DNA from: Woeseiaceae bacterium
Lineage (GTDB): Bacteria; Pseudomonadota; Gammaproteobacteria; Steroidobacterales; Woeseiaceae
Direction: 5' to 3'
Assembly (NCBI GenBank): GCA_028289545.1
Contig: JANQPG010000058.1
Location: 1 to 52,009 of the forward strand
DNA length: 52,009 nucleotides
In this document: positions 9,206-17,017 of the stretch, piece by piece
Layout: each line of letters starts with the position of its first letter
Numbering within the stretch: the first letter of the stretch is position 1
Program-made: the position numbers and the translations under genes
The notes under the pieces: model-generated
The model's input: the letters and a program-made list of their open reading frames with translations, nothing else
Database searches by the model: none
Told to the model about the DNA's origin: nothing

Positions 9206-9341
9206 CTCCCGGTCCTCGTTATTGCGTCTCGTTGAGTGTCATTTAATACCGCTCACACTGAATTGAGCCTGAACCGCTACCCCGGCAAGGCGCTGCGTGA
9301 CATCATGTTTAGCTGGCGTTCAGGTTGAAGGAACAGGGCCT

Positions 9342-10310
9342 TTGCACACGGAAGCGAACCCGACGACGACGCGCAGGGCCATTGCGTTCCTGATGTTCGG
9401 CGTGTCCGCCGGATTGGGCCTCGACCTTTGCGCAAAAGCGCTGCTGGAAACACATTCGCTCAGTCAGTTCATCCTGGTTCGCAGCGTGATTGGCCTTGTA
9501 ATGTTCCTCATGCTGGCGCCGGGCTTCGGCGGTCTGAAATCGCTGCACACGCGCCGCTGGCCGTGGCACCTGTTGCGCACGTTGCTGGCCGCCGGTTCGA
9601 TGTACGGTTTCTTCTATGGACTCGCGCGCATGCCGCTTGTGAATGCGCTGACGCTCGCGTTTACGGCGCCGTTGATGGTAACGGCGCTATCGGTGCCGCT
9701 GCTGGGAGACAAGGTAGGCTGGCGCCGATGGCTCGCCGTCAGCGTGGGTTTCGCAGGCGTACTGTTGATCGTGCGGCCGGGAATCGACGGGTTTTCCCTG
9801 GCATCTTTTGCCGTGCTGTTTGCCGGTCTGTGTTACGCGCTACTTGCGATTACGGCCCGCAAGCTCGCGGATACCGAATCGAGCTACTCACTGTCGGTGT
9901 ACGTGATTGCGGGGCCGCTGGTGATTGCCGCCGTCGCGAGCATCAACGAACCGTGGATTGCGCCGGATGCGTTGGGGTGGCTGCTGTTCGTCTGCGCCGG
10001 CGCATGTTCGGCGTGCGCGTGGATAGGCATCGTGGGCGCTTACCGGCGCGCGCCACCCGCCGTGCTTGCGCCGCTCGAGTACACCGCCATTGTCGGCGGC
10101 ACTATTGCGGGAATCCTGATCTGGAACGAACAACCGGATACATGGGTCGTCGTCGGCGCCGCCGTCATTACGGCTTCCGGCATATTCGTCGCGTATCGTG
10201 AGGTTGGCGCGGCCACGTCAGTGAAGTACCTGCGTGCCGTTACGACGGGCGTTTCCTCGACTATTGCCAAGCGGGTGGCCAAGCGCCTGAGACGGCGGCG
10301 CCAGGCCTGA
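9342..10310 (+). CDS. EamA/DMT family transporter
   Basis: A ten-helix inner-membrane protein of the drug/metabolite transporter superfamily, made of two EamA repeats (about residues 10-135 and 145-280). Typical motifs include PLVNALTLAFTAPLMVTALS at the end of repeat one, then the conserved Gly/Pro-rich stretch VSVGFAGVLLIVRPG. The frame is open from a GTG at 9297, but the TTG at 9342 has GAAGGA 8 bases upstream and gives the usual short N-terminus before helix 1, so I place the start there. The last 35 residues are basic (KRVAKRLRRRRQ) and cytoplasmic. Substrates of such proteins cannot be predicted. It stands alone and converges on the TerB-like gene. Confidence 0.85.
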   Translation: MHTEANPTTTRRAIAFLMFGVSAGLGLDLCAKALLETHSLSQFILVRSVIGLVMFLMLAPGFGGLKSLHTRRWPWHLLRTLLAAGSMYGFFYGLARMPLVNALTLAFTAPLMVTALSVPLLGDKVGWRRWLAVSVGFAGVLLIVRPGIDGFSLASFAVLFAGLCYALLAITARKLADTESSYSLSVYVIAGPLVIAAVASINEPWIAPDALGWLLFVCAGACSACAWIGIVGAYRRAPPAVLAPLEYTAIVGGTIAGILIWNEQPDTWVVVGAAVITASGIFVAYREVGAATSVKYLRAVTTGVSSTIAKRVAKRLRRRRQA

Positions 10311-10344
10311 GACATCAGGCGCGGTCGTCAGGCAATCGGCCGGC

Positions 10345-10788
10345 TTACACGCCTCCGGCGCGCAGGCCCGCCACCTGGGCAGCCGAGACCTGCAGGGCTT
10401 CGGCAACGCGGTTGAAGAAGTCGATCTCCAGGACGCTAACCTCGGCGTCGCTGCGGAATACGTCCGCCAGCGTCTGGATAACCTCAGCCCGCTGATCGTC
10501 GGAGAGTTTCTTGCGAACGCTGCCGAGGTACTTGCGCAGAGTGGCCTCCGCGTACAGTTCCTCGCGCGCGGCGATGCGGATATCGGCGGAAGAGAATTCT
10601 TCTCCGGTGTGCTCTTTCAGGAGTTCCTGGATACGTTCGATTTCGACGTTCTGGATGTTGATGTCCGCATCCGCAGCCCGCGCAAGGGTCATGAGCAAGA
10701 CCTCTTTGAAGAGTTCGTTTTGTGCGTCTTCACTGATGTCCGAGCCGCCAAATATGTTCAGGACATTGCTGAGGTCTGAAATTGCCAT
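10345..10788 (-). CDS. TerB/DjlA-N-like alpha-helical protein
   Basis: This 147-residue acidic, fully helical protein has the pattern of the TerB (tellurite-resistance B) fold: a helix pair around FKEVLLMTLARAADADINIQNVEIERIQELL, with the acidic DADINIQ segment, and a matching second half (LADVFRSDAEVSVLEIDFF). It has no signal peptide or membrane helix. TerB-fold proteins bind metals or act as membrane-associated scaffolds; most have nothing to do with tellurite, and no other ter gene is present here. AGAGAGAG lies just before the ATG and would act as ribosome site. It is a single leftward gene between EamA and DUF418 genes. Confidence 0.75.
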   Translation of the reverse strand: MAISDLSNVLNIFGGSDISEDAQNELFKEVLLMTLARAADADINIQNVEIERIQELLKEHTGEEFSSADIRIAAREELYAEATLRKYLGSVRKKLSDDQRAEVIQTLADVFRSDAEVSVLEIDFFNRVAEALQVSAAQVAGLRAGGV

Positions 10789-10928
10789 TGATCTCTCTCT
10801 TGTTCGTTCGCTTGTTTATTCTGTGACTATTTTACGTATTCTATTTCTGGTCGGTGTGCGCCTGGCCGGCACAGGCCGAGTATACACGCCACAGCCCGCG
10901 GGAATCATCGTCGTCGGGCGTGGCTCGA

Positions 10929-12245
10929 CTACGCACGCCGCATCGGCTGGCGTTTCCAGTAGCTCAGGGACCGCCATGCGTACTCCGCGGGGCCGAATCG
11001 AAATTTCGATAGCCACCAAGGACTTAACACCAGCTGCAGCGCGAGCAGCACAACCACGAACAGCATCTGCCAGAGTCTCGGCACCTGTCCGTAGAGACCT
11101 AAACCGTAGCCGTAGAAGAGGCTCGTCATGACCAGCGAGTGCATCAGGTAGTTGCTGAACGCCGTTCGGCCGACCGCGCGCAGCCGGCCGAACAGCCCCG
11201 ACAACACGCCGGCCTTCGCCAGCAGCGCAAGCGCCGCAACATGCCCGAGCGCCACCAATACGCTGCCGACGTAGTTCGGCAGGTTGCCTATGCGCATGGT
11301 GTACACGGGATCGAAGTCGTGGCTGAAAAAACTCACGGCGCTCAAGATCGTCAACGGCAGTCCCAGGCCGTAACCGGCCAGCGCCAATCGCCGATAAAAA
11401 CCGGCGGATTGCTCACCCGAAAGAATGCCGAGTTTCATCAAGGCCATACCGATCAACATCAACCCGCCGATGCGCCACAGCATAAAAAACGGCGTCGCCT
11501 GCAGGTGCATCGACAGCACGTTGGGCACGCGATACTCGAGGATGTCGGCGTAGCTGCCGCGGTAGGCCGCGAGATCCGTGGCCACGTCTTCTTCCGTCGG
11601 CGCGAGGAAGGGTCGCGCGGCAAGCCATTGTTCGAGCGTGACCTGTTGTTCTTCGCTGAGTTCGGCACCCTCCGCCTCGAGCGCCTCGAGTTCAGCCGCT
11701 TCGACCAGCATCTCCTCCACGTAGAAGGACGTTGCGTAGTTGAGTAACAGCGGCACCAGCATGACCGCGGCACCCGTGATGATCAGCTTCTTCGGCGCCA
11801 CCTTCCGGAATGGATAGACGAGCATGCCGATGAGCGCATAATAAAAGAGGATATCGCCAACCCACAGCAGATAGGCGTGCAGCGCGCCGATCAACAGCAG
11901 CCAGAACTGCCGGCGAAAGAACAGCCCTCCGAAAGGTGCGCCGCGGGCTTCGGCGCGATTCATCATGAGGATGATCCCCGCGCCGAACAGCATCGAGAAG
12001 ATGCTCATGAATTTCTGGTCGAACACAATATGCGTCGCGACCCAGGTACCGAGGTTCCACGGCTCGGTACCGCCCATCTGATAGGGATTCATGTACGCGG
12101 GAAACGGCATGGCAAACGCGTAGATGTTCATGACGAGAATGCCGAGCACCGCGACGCCGCGGAACAGGTCCAGGCTTTCGAGACGTTCCCCCCCGCTCAC
12201 GGGGCTTGCCGCGCCGACGTCGGGTGACGCTGCTGCTATGTTCAT
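10929..12245 (-). CDS. DUF418 (YeiB-like) polytopic membrane protein
   Basis: A 438-residue inner-membrane protein with about ten hydrophobic segments. The N-terminus has the family's opening ERLESLDLFRGVAVLGIL, and the C-terminal DUF418 domain includes GRTAFSNYLMHSLVMTSLFY and the closing SPWWLSKFRFGPAEYAWRSL. A long soluble insert (about 175-245) is rich in Glu. YeiB/DUF418 proteins are related to acyltransferase-3-like membrane proteins; their substrates are unknown. GGGAG 6 bases before the ATG supports the start. It is a single leftward gene, whose 140-base downstream gap holds the TerB gene's upstream region. Confidence 0.88.
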   Translation of the reverse strand: MNIAAASPDVGAASPVSGGERLESLDLFRGVAVLGILVMNIYAFAMPFPAYMNPYQMGGTEPWNLGTWVATHIVFDQKFMSIFSMLFGAGIILMMNRAEARGAPFGGLFFRRQFWLLLIGALHAYLLWVGDILFYYALIGMLVYPFRKVAPKKLIITGAAVMLVPLLLNYATSFYVEEMLVEAAELEALEAEGAELSEEQQVTLEQWLAARPFLAPTEEDVATDLAAYRGSYADILEYRVPNVLSMHLQATPFFMLWRIGGLMLIGMALMKLGILSGEQSAGFYRRLALAGYGLGLPLTILSAVSFFSHDFDPVYTMRIGNLPNYVGSVLVALGHVAALALLAKAGVLSGLFGRLRAVGRTAFSNYLMHSLVMTSLFYGYGLGLYGQVPRLWQMLFVVVLLALQLVLSPWWLSKFRFGPAEYAWRSLSYWKRQPMRRA

Positions 12246-12351
12246 AGGGGGCTCCCGCGATGCTTGTCGTTGCTTTTTGAGGCGGGGTGAGCAACGTAGA
12301 ATAACGCATCAAATGTGACTTTTATACCCCTGTTTTTTCGAAAGATTTTAC

Positions 12352-12380
12352 TTGGCAAAACGGTCTGTTACAGGGATACT
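12352..12380 (+). promoter_or_regulatory. Sigma-70-type promoter of the small transcription unit
   Basis: TTGGCA (12352-12357) and GATACT (12375-12380) are separated by exactly 17 bases, matching the -35 consensus at 5 of 6 and the -10 at 4 of 6. Transcription should begin near 12387, about 15 bases before the long Shine-Dalgarno sequence. Confidence 0.7.
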
Positions 12381-12401
12381 GCACGCGGGCAAACTACTTG
12401 A

Positions 12402-12414
12402 AAGGAGGTGATCC
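12402..12414 (+). promoter_or_regulatory. Thirteen-base Shine-Dalgarno sequence matching the 16S rRNA tail
   Basis: AAGGAGGTGATCC is an uninterrupted 13-base complement of the standard 3' end of 16S rRNA (GGATCACCTCCTT). It ends directly before an ATG, with the GGAGG core 6 bases from it. Natural ribosome sites usually pair over 4-6 bases, so this is exceptional and would bind ribosomes very tightly. Confidence 0.8.
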
Positions 12415-12495
12415 ATGTCTAGTGAGATTGATACGGTGCCGGAAATGGCGCGGGGTCTTGATTGGATACTGGAGCATCTTTCCCTTATCCCCTGA
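12415..12495 (+). CDS. Unrecognised 26-residue peptide in a compact transcription unit
   Basis: ATG to TGA gives a 26-residue, mildly acidic peptide: an N-terminal part SSEIDTVPEMARG, then an amphipathic segment LDWILEHLSLIP. There is no signal peptide. It has its own promoter (12352-12380), an extreme ribosome site (12402-12414) and a terminator (12523-12547), so the unit is only about 160 bases. I do not recognise it; it lacks the Glu-x3-Tyr of PqqA. A 9-bp inverted repeat encloses most of the frame, so the RNA may matter as much as or more than the peptide. Neighbouring genes on both sides run leftward, so it is not a leader of either. Confidence 0.5.
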   Translation: MSSEIDTVPEMARGLDWILEHLSLIP

Positions 12496-12520
12496 CCTCT
12501 TGTCCCGACACCAATCTCAC
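12422..12520 (+). repeat. Inverted repeat enclosing the small frame
   Basis: GTGAGATTG (12422-12430) and CAATCTCAC (12512-12520) are perfect reverse complements. In RNA they would form a 9-bp stem closing over codons 3-26, ending 2 bases before the terminator hairpin. GTGCC/GGCGC and GGTC/GACC could pair inside. This suggests a folded small RNA. Confidence 0.5.
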
Positions 12521-12522
12521 GG

Positions 12523-12547
12523 AAGGCCGCGCACAGCGGCCTTTCTT
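12523..12547 (+). terminator. Terminator of the small transcription unit
   Basis: AAGGCCGC (12523-12530), the loop GCACA and GCGGCCTT (12536-12543) form a perfect 8-bp stem followed by the T-rich TCTTCGTTT. On the opposite strand no T-run follows, so it acts on rightward transcripts. Confidence 0.75.
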
Positions 12548-12578
12548 CGTTTACGCGCCTGAAAATCGGCCGACCGCT

Positions 12579-13829
12579 TCAGGCTGCGAGGATGTGCTCC
12601 AGCACGTCGAGAAACTCGTCGATCTCATCGAGGCTGTTGTAGTGTACGGGCCCGACCCGCACGGCCCCGCCCACCTCGAGGATGCCAAGCGCCCGCGCCG
12701 CCTCGAGCGCATAGTTATGGCCGCTCCAGACGAACACGTTGTCGGCCGCCAGCGCGGATGCAATGTCGGCCGGCGCCTTGTGCGCGTGCCGAAACGCAAC
12801 GGTGGGCAGACGCCGGTCGAGCGCGTCAGGGTCGGAAACGCCGAGAACGGTAACGCCGTCGAGCGCCGTCAGGCCCTCGATGAGCCGCTTAGACAGCGAC
12901 TGCTCGTAGTCGAGCAACAGCTCCATCCCCGCCATCAACTGCTCACGCCGGCTACCTGAAGCGTGCGCCATCTCGCGACCTATCCACGCAAAGTAGTCCA
13001 CGGCGGCGGCGGTCCCGGCCATTGATTCGTGGCTTTGGGTGCCGGTTTCGAAACGCCAGGGCAGCGTGTCCGGAGCCGGCCGTGCTTTGTAAGGTGTAAG
13101 ACCCTCAAGCACCTCTCGTCGACCGTACAGAATGCCCTGATGCGGTCCAAAAAACTTGTACGCCGAACAGACCAGGAAGTCACAACCCATTGCGCGTACG
13201 TCGGTCACGACGTGGGGTGCGGATTGGACGGCGTCGATGTAGGTCCAGGCGCCCTGGTCGCGCGCTCTGGCGCACAGTCCGTCAAGTTTGTTGAGCGTGC
13301 CCGTAAGATTGCTCGCCGCCGTCACGCAAACCAGCCGTGTGCGCGGACTCAAGACTTTGTCCAGCACATCGTCGTCAAACTCGAAGGTCTCGGTGTTGAA
13401 CGGCAGCCAGCGGACCTCCAGGCCATGATCTCTCGCCATCAGCAGCCAGGGCTCGACGTTGGCATCGTGGTCCATGCGCGAAACCACAATTTCGTCGCCG
13501 GGCGTCAGCGCACGGCCAATCGAGCGCGACAGCTGCAGGGTCAGACTCGTCATGTTCTGTCCGAACACAATTTCGTCGGCCGAGCCGGCGTTCAGAAACT
13601 CCGCCATGGCCTGGCGCGCATTGCCGACCACTCGGTCAGCAGCCCGCGACGTCGAAAACGCGCCGCCGAGGTTGGCGTTCGCGTCGCGCAGGCTCGAACA
13701 CATCTGCTCGATGACGGTTGTCGGCACCTGTGTGCCCGCGGGATTGTCGAAATAGATACGGCGCTTGCCGTCGTCCCGCATCTCAAGCGACGGAAACTCG
13801 GCACGAACAGTATCGAGGCGAAACGGCAT
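12579..13829 (-). CDS. Class V aminotransferase / cysteine desulfurase-like PLP enzyme
   Basis: A 416-residue cytoplasmic PLP enzyme of the fold-type I class V family, close to the group annotated as cysteine desulfurase-like. It shows IYFDNPAGTQVP near the start, SRMDHDANVEPW, the PLP-aspartate motif TYIDAVQSAPH and the Schiff-base lysine in VCSAYKFFGPHQG. The frame extends 28 codons upstream, but those overlap the preceding gene, so MPFRLDTVRAEFPSLEMR is the likely start; no clear ribosome site is seen. It is last in a leftward run with a sigma factor. No nearby isc or suf genes support a role in iron-sulfur assembly, so the true substrate is open. Confidence 0.8.
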   Translation of the reverse strand: MPFRLDTVRAEFPSLEMRDDGKRRIYFDNPAGTQVPTTVIEQMCSSLRDANANLGGAFSTSRAADRVVGNARQAMAEFLNAGSADEIVFGQNMTSLTLQLSRSIGRALTPGDEIVVSRMDHDANVEPWLLMARDHGLEVRWLPFNTETFEFDDDVLDKVLSPRTRLVCVTAASNLTGTLNKLDGLCARARDQGAWTYIDAVQSAPHVVTDVRAMGCDFLVCSAYKFFGPHQGILYGRREVLEGLTPYKARPAPDTLPWRFETGTQSHESMAGTAAAVDYFAWIGREMAHASGSRREQLMAGMELLLDYEQSLSKRLIEGLTALDGVTVLGVSDPDALDRRLPTVAFRHAHKAPADIASALAADNVFVWSGHNYALEAARALGILEVGGAVRVGPVHYNSLDEIDEFLDVLEHILAA

Positions 13830-13854
13830 GATGAACGGGAGGGCCGGAACGGCG

Positions 13855-14061
13855 TCAATCGCCGGCTTTGCCGCCCCATTTCTCCCGGTGCGCGTCCTCC
13901 GCCTGCTGAACAATGCGTTTGTGGCGGCGCGTCAGGAGCAGCGAGTTGGGATCGCACACCTCGGCTTTGATGAGGCCAAGGTCGCTCGCGGCATCGAACA
14001 GACTGGGGTACCAACGTTCCCAGTTCGGCAAAAGCTGTTCAACTTGTTCGCGAAGACTCAT
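13855..14061 (-). CDS. Hypothetical 68-residue protein
   Basis: This short protein has no signal peptide or membrane helix. It is rich in charged and aromatic residues (LLPNWERWYPSLFDAASDLG; ends AHREKWGGKAGD) and is predicted helical. It ends 26 bases before the likely start of the aminotransferase-like gene and begins 46 bases after the sigma-associated membrane protein, all on the same strand, so it probably belongs to that operon. I do not recognise the family. Sensible composition and a tight fit between genes support a real gene, but no clear ribosome site precedes its ATG. Confidence 0.55.
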   Translation of the reverse strand: MSLREQVEQLLPNWERWYPSLFDAASDLGLIKAEVCDPNSLLLTRRHKRIVQQAEDAHREKWGGKAGD

Positions 14062-14107
14062 GCGGCAAAATGTAACCGAGAGTCGTCGCGCTTACAATCG
14101 ACGGGGT

Positions 14108-14446
14108 CTACTCCTCGAGCATGTTCAGGCCGAACAAGCCGATCGCCAGCAGCATACCGCCCGCCAACAGGATGAACGGCGACGGCACCCAGCCGGCCGG
14201 TAGCGAGGACTCCATGACCGGCACCGACGACAGCAACTCGCTTGCGCGGCCCATCAGGGCCACCGCCGGCTTGGCGGCAATGGCTGAACCGACGAATACG
14301 GCCAGCGGCAGGGTAATCCGGCGCGCCCAGATACGCCGCCGCAACGTCGTCGTAACCCGCTTGCTGAAACCGTCATCCGCTACGGGCTGCATGCGGAACA
14401 GCGCTTCGAGTGCGCGGTCCTGTTCGTCTTTCAGTCTCTCAGCCAT
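14108..14446 (-). CDS. Small membrane protein coupled to the sigma factor, possible anti-sigma factor
   Basis: From the ATG at 14446 this is 112 residues: a charged cytoplasmic head (MAERLKDEQDRALEALFRMQ), then two membrane segments (about 45-65 and 88-110) joined by a short loop. The ATG overlaps the sigma gene's stop by 8 bases (ATGGCTGA), a coupling typical of sigma/anti-sigma pairs. An in-frame ATG 7 codons earlier is possible. No zinc-binding anti-sigma motif (HxxxCxxC) is visible. The role as regulator of the sigma factor is therefore inferred from position, not motif. Confidence 0.65.
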   Translation of the reverse strand: MAERLKDEQDRALEALFRMQPVADDGFSKRVTTTLRRRIWARRITLPLAVFVGSAIAAKPAVALMGRASELLSSVPVMESSLPAGWVPSPFILLAGGMLLAIGLFGLNMLEE

Positions 14447-14987
14447 GTTGATGATCTTTGATTGCAAAATCCGACCTGATTTTCTCTTTACTGCGATGTA
14501 TCAGTGACTTAATCGTCCCTACGGGCATGTCCGTCGCCTCGCTGATCTCCCGATGGGAAAGACCGCAGCCATAAGACATTATCATTACTGCCCGCTCCTG
14601 TTCCTCCAGTACGGCCAGCAATTTGTCCAAATCGCTCAATTCCTCGCTGGGCGCCGTATAGCTTTTGCCCTGGCTGTCGGCCATGTGGCCGGCCGCCTCG
14701 AGGATCTCCGCGTAGCGCTTCGAGCGCCGCTTGGACTGCAGGAACGTCGTGTAGGCGACCTTGAGCAGCCAGCCCGGAAAGCTCCCGCGGCCCGAGTACG
14801 TCGACAGCTTGTTGAACGCGTGCAGGAAACAGTCCTGCGCCAGATCGTCCGCGAGCGACAGGTCGCCCGTGAGCCGGCGCAGGAAATTCCGGACCTGCGA
14901 CTGGTGCCGGCGTATGAGCTCACCGAATGCGCTCGTGTCGTTGCTCGCGACAACCTGCGCGACGAGCTCGCGGTCTTCGGATGACAT
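14439..14987 (-). CDS. ECF-type RNA polymerase sigma factor (RpoE-like)
   Basis: A 182-residue ECF sigma factor, which directs RNA polymerase to a stress regulon. Region 2 includes FGELIRRHQSQVRNFLRRL and DDLAQDCFLHAFNKL, with the DNA-melting part GSFPGWLLKVAYTTFL. Region 4 has EEQERAVMIMSYGCGLSHR and the helix-turn-helix ISEATDMPVGTIKSLIHRSK. Region 3 is absent, as expected. It lies 21 bases after a small membrane-protein gene and overlaps a second membrane-protein gene, so its activity is probably set by a membrane partner. The promoter it recognises, including any autoregulated one in 15381-15584, could not be identified with confidence. Confidence 0.92.
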   Translation of the reverse strand: MSSEDRELVAQVVASNDTSAFGELIRRHQSQVRNFLRRLTGDLSLADDLAQDCFLHAFNKLSTYSGRGSFPGWLLKVAYTTFLQSKRRSKRYAEILEAAGHMADSQGKSYTAPSEELSDLDKLLAVLEEQERAVMIMSYGCGLSHREISEATDMPVGTIKSLIHRSKEKIRSDFAIKDHQHG

Positions 14988-15008
14988 ACCTGCGTATCCG
15001 CCGCAGCC

Positions 15009-15380
15009 TCAGTCAGCTTCCACATCGTGCCTGGAAACCGCGACCCAGAGGAGCAGGTAGGCCAGGCCTATCGAAAACGGGAACGCAGCCGCCGCCAATA
15101 CGCCGCGCAGCGCTTCGGGTTCCGGAATGGCGAGGCCACACAGCAATAACGCCAGCGCGAGGCTCATCCAGATGACGCCGAGCCGCAAGTCTTTACCTTT
15201 CGGCGGTTTGGCCGCACCCAGCCGGTCGACCAGCTCCGGGGACAGTTCAACACCGCGCTCGAGCGCGCTGCGCACCGTTTGCTGCAGCTCGGCCCGGGCT
15301 TTGTACCGGAACCAGAACAGGGCAACCAGCACGACGCCGACCATGATGAACATAACGATAGGGATAAATTCTTCAACCAC
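15009..15380 (-). CDS. DUF6249-like small inner-membrane protein
   Basis: The GTG at 15380 has GGGAGGC 8 bases upstream; the frame is open 20 codons further to an ATG at 15440, but that start lacks a ribosome site. From the GTG the protein is about 123 residues: one membrane helix at the start (FIPIVMFIMVGVVLVALFWF), a basic cytoplasmic stretch with ELQQTVRSALERGVELSPEL, then two more helices. The ERGVELSPEL pattern is typical of DUF6249 proteins, often found beside ECF sigma genes. It is first in the leftward sigma operon, so a sensory or modulating role is plausible but unproven. Confidence 0.7.
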   Translation of the reverse strand: MVEEFIPIVMFIMVGVVLVALFWFRYKARAELQQTVRSALERGVELSPELVDRLGAAKPPKGKDLRLGVIWMSLALALLLCGLAIPEPEALRGVLAAAAFPFSIGLAYLLLWVAVSRHDVEAD

Positions 15381-15584
15381 TTGATGTGCCTCCCAAAACA
15401 GGTATTCGGCATTTGCCGTTTCGCAAGATAGATGCTCCACAACCCAAGGTTGGATGCGAAATCCTTTATGCCGTTGTTTTTATTAGTTTTTTATTGACAT
15501 CCGCCGCTGAGACCCAGCCCCCCGCCGCGTTCGTCAACGAAACCGGGTCAAACTCGTTATGCTGATAAGACCCTCATCGACAAA

Positions 15585-17012
15585 ATGCTGTTACCCCTGA
15601 ACAAAACCGTGGACAAGTTTACCGTCATTGCCGTCAACCGTTTCGGGCTGGGTGCAAAACCCGGCGAGCTTCACGCCGTCGCGGACGATCCCAGACGCTG
15701 GCTCAAATCGCAACTAAGGCCGAGCGCCGCCGGCAACCCACCGGCCTTGCGCACACCAGAGGTGTTTGCGGAAGTCCGTGCGCTTCTGCGCGCCCGGCGG
15801 GAACAGGCGCAGAGCGGCGAACCGGAATCCGCGGCCCAAAACCGAAGCAATAACCGCAACACGTATGCACGAACGGTTCGCCGGCACTATCTCGAGCAGG
15901 TTGGGCAACGTTACCGTCGGGCGGCGTCCACGACGGCCCCGTTTCGTGAGCGCCTCGTGCACTTCTGGTCCAATCACTTTGCGGTTTCGGCCGACAAGCA
16001 ACCGATTCCCGCGCTGGCGGGGCTTTACGAGGAAGAAGCGATACGGCCGCACGTCAGCGGCTCGTTTGCCGACCTGCTGATTGCGGCGGAACAGCATCCC
16101 GCAATGATCCTGTACCTCGACAATCAGCGCTCCGTCGGGCCGAACTCGCCGCTCGGAAAACGCGCCAACCGCCGCAGCCGTGAGCGCAGCTTTGGCCTCA
16201 ACGAAAACCTTGCCCGGGAGATTCTCGAGCTGCATACACTCGGTGTCGACGGCGGCTACACACAGGCTGACGTCAGCCGTTTTGCCGAAGTACTGACGGG
16301 CTGGTCGATCGGCGGCGCCAACGACAGGGGCCGCTTTGCTGAGGGCACCCCCGGCACGTTCGAATTCCGCGAAGCGGTCCACGAGCCGGGCGCCAAGAGT
16401 GTGCTCGGCAAACACTATGCTGAAAACGGCCTCGGGCAGGGTGAACAGGTGCTTCGGGATCTTGCTCTGCACCCGTCGACTGCCCGGCACCTCGCACTGA
16501 AACTGTCGCGGCACTTTGTCGCCGATGAGCCGTCGGCCGCTGTCGTCGACCGACTCGCCGAAACCTACCTCAGGAACGACGGTCAGCTCGTCCCCGTGTA
16601 CGAAGCGCTGATCGACGCAGAAGAATCGTGGGAATCGCTGCAGACAAAGTACAAAACGCCGCACGATTTTGTCGTCTCGACTTACCGGGCTTTCGATTAC
16701 GTGCCCGACAACAACCGCAGCACCGCGGCAACGCTGGACCTGCTCGGGCAGGCGCCGTGGCGTCCGGGCTCACCCGCCGGCTGGCCGGACAACGCTCACG
16801 ACTGGGGCGGCGCGGATGCGCTGTACAAACGCATCGAGTGGAGCAACACCGTCGCCCGCATCGCCGGCAACCGCAGCGACCCGGTTGCGCTGGGTGACGC
16901 GGCGCTTGGCAGCGCCTTTTCGCAACGCAGCCGGCGTTCGGTAGCGCGTGCCGAAAGCCGACTGCAGGGCACGACGTTGTTGCTCGCTTCACCGGATTTC
17001 CAGAGGAGATAA
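15585..17012 (+). CDS. DUF1800 family protein
   Basis: A 475-residue protein covering almost the whole DUF1800 domain: AVNRFGLGAKPGEL at the start, RERLVHFWSNHFAVSADK, the LNENLAREILELHTLGVDGG block, YTQADVSRFAEVLTGWS, and TARHLALKLSRHFVADEP. The ending LLASPDFQRR is also typical. No clear signal peptide is visible from this ATG and no good ribosome site precedes it, so the start is uncertain. The gene is followed after 5 bases by a DUF1501 gene. DUF1800-DUF1501 pairs are common in many phyla, and DUF1501 proteins are often Tat-exported. Their function is not settled; a link to extracellular polymer or envelope processing has only been suggested. Confidence 0.9.
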   Translation: MLLPLNKTVDKFTVIAVNRFGLGAKPGELHAVADDPRRWLKSQLRPSAAGNPPALRTPEVFAEVRALLRARREQAQSGEPESAAQNRSNNRNTYARTVRRHYLEQVGQRYRRAASTTAPFRERLVHFWSNHFAVSADKQPIPALAGLYEEEAIRPHVSGSFADLLIAAEQHPAMILYLDNQRSVGPNSPLGKRANRRSRERSFGLNENLAREILELHTLGVDGGYTQADVSRFAEVLTGWSIGGANDRGRFAEGTPGTFEFREAVHEPGAKSVLGKHYAENGLGQGEQVLRDLALHPSTARHLALKLSRHFVADEPSAAVVDRLAETYLRNDGQLVPVYEALIDAEESWESLQTKYKTPHDFVVSTYRAFDYVPDNNRSTAATLDLLGQAPWRPGSPAGWPDNAHDWGGADALYKRIEWSNTVARIAGNRSDPVALGDAALGSAFSQRSRRSVARAESRLQGTTLLLASPDFQRR

Positions 17013-17017
17013 ACGAC

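Noticed and set aside
10345..10788. Tellurite-resistance system around the TerB-like gene
   Set aside because: No other ter gene; TerB-fold proteins are widespread without this role.
12415..12495. Small frame as a PqqA precursor
   Set aside because: No Glu-x3-Tyr pair and no pqq genes nearby.
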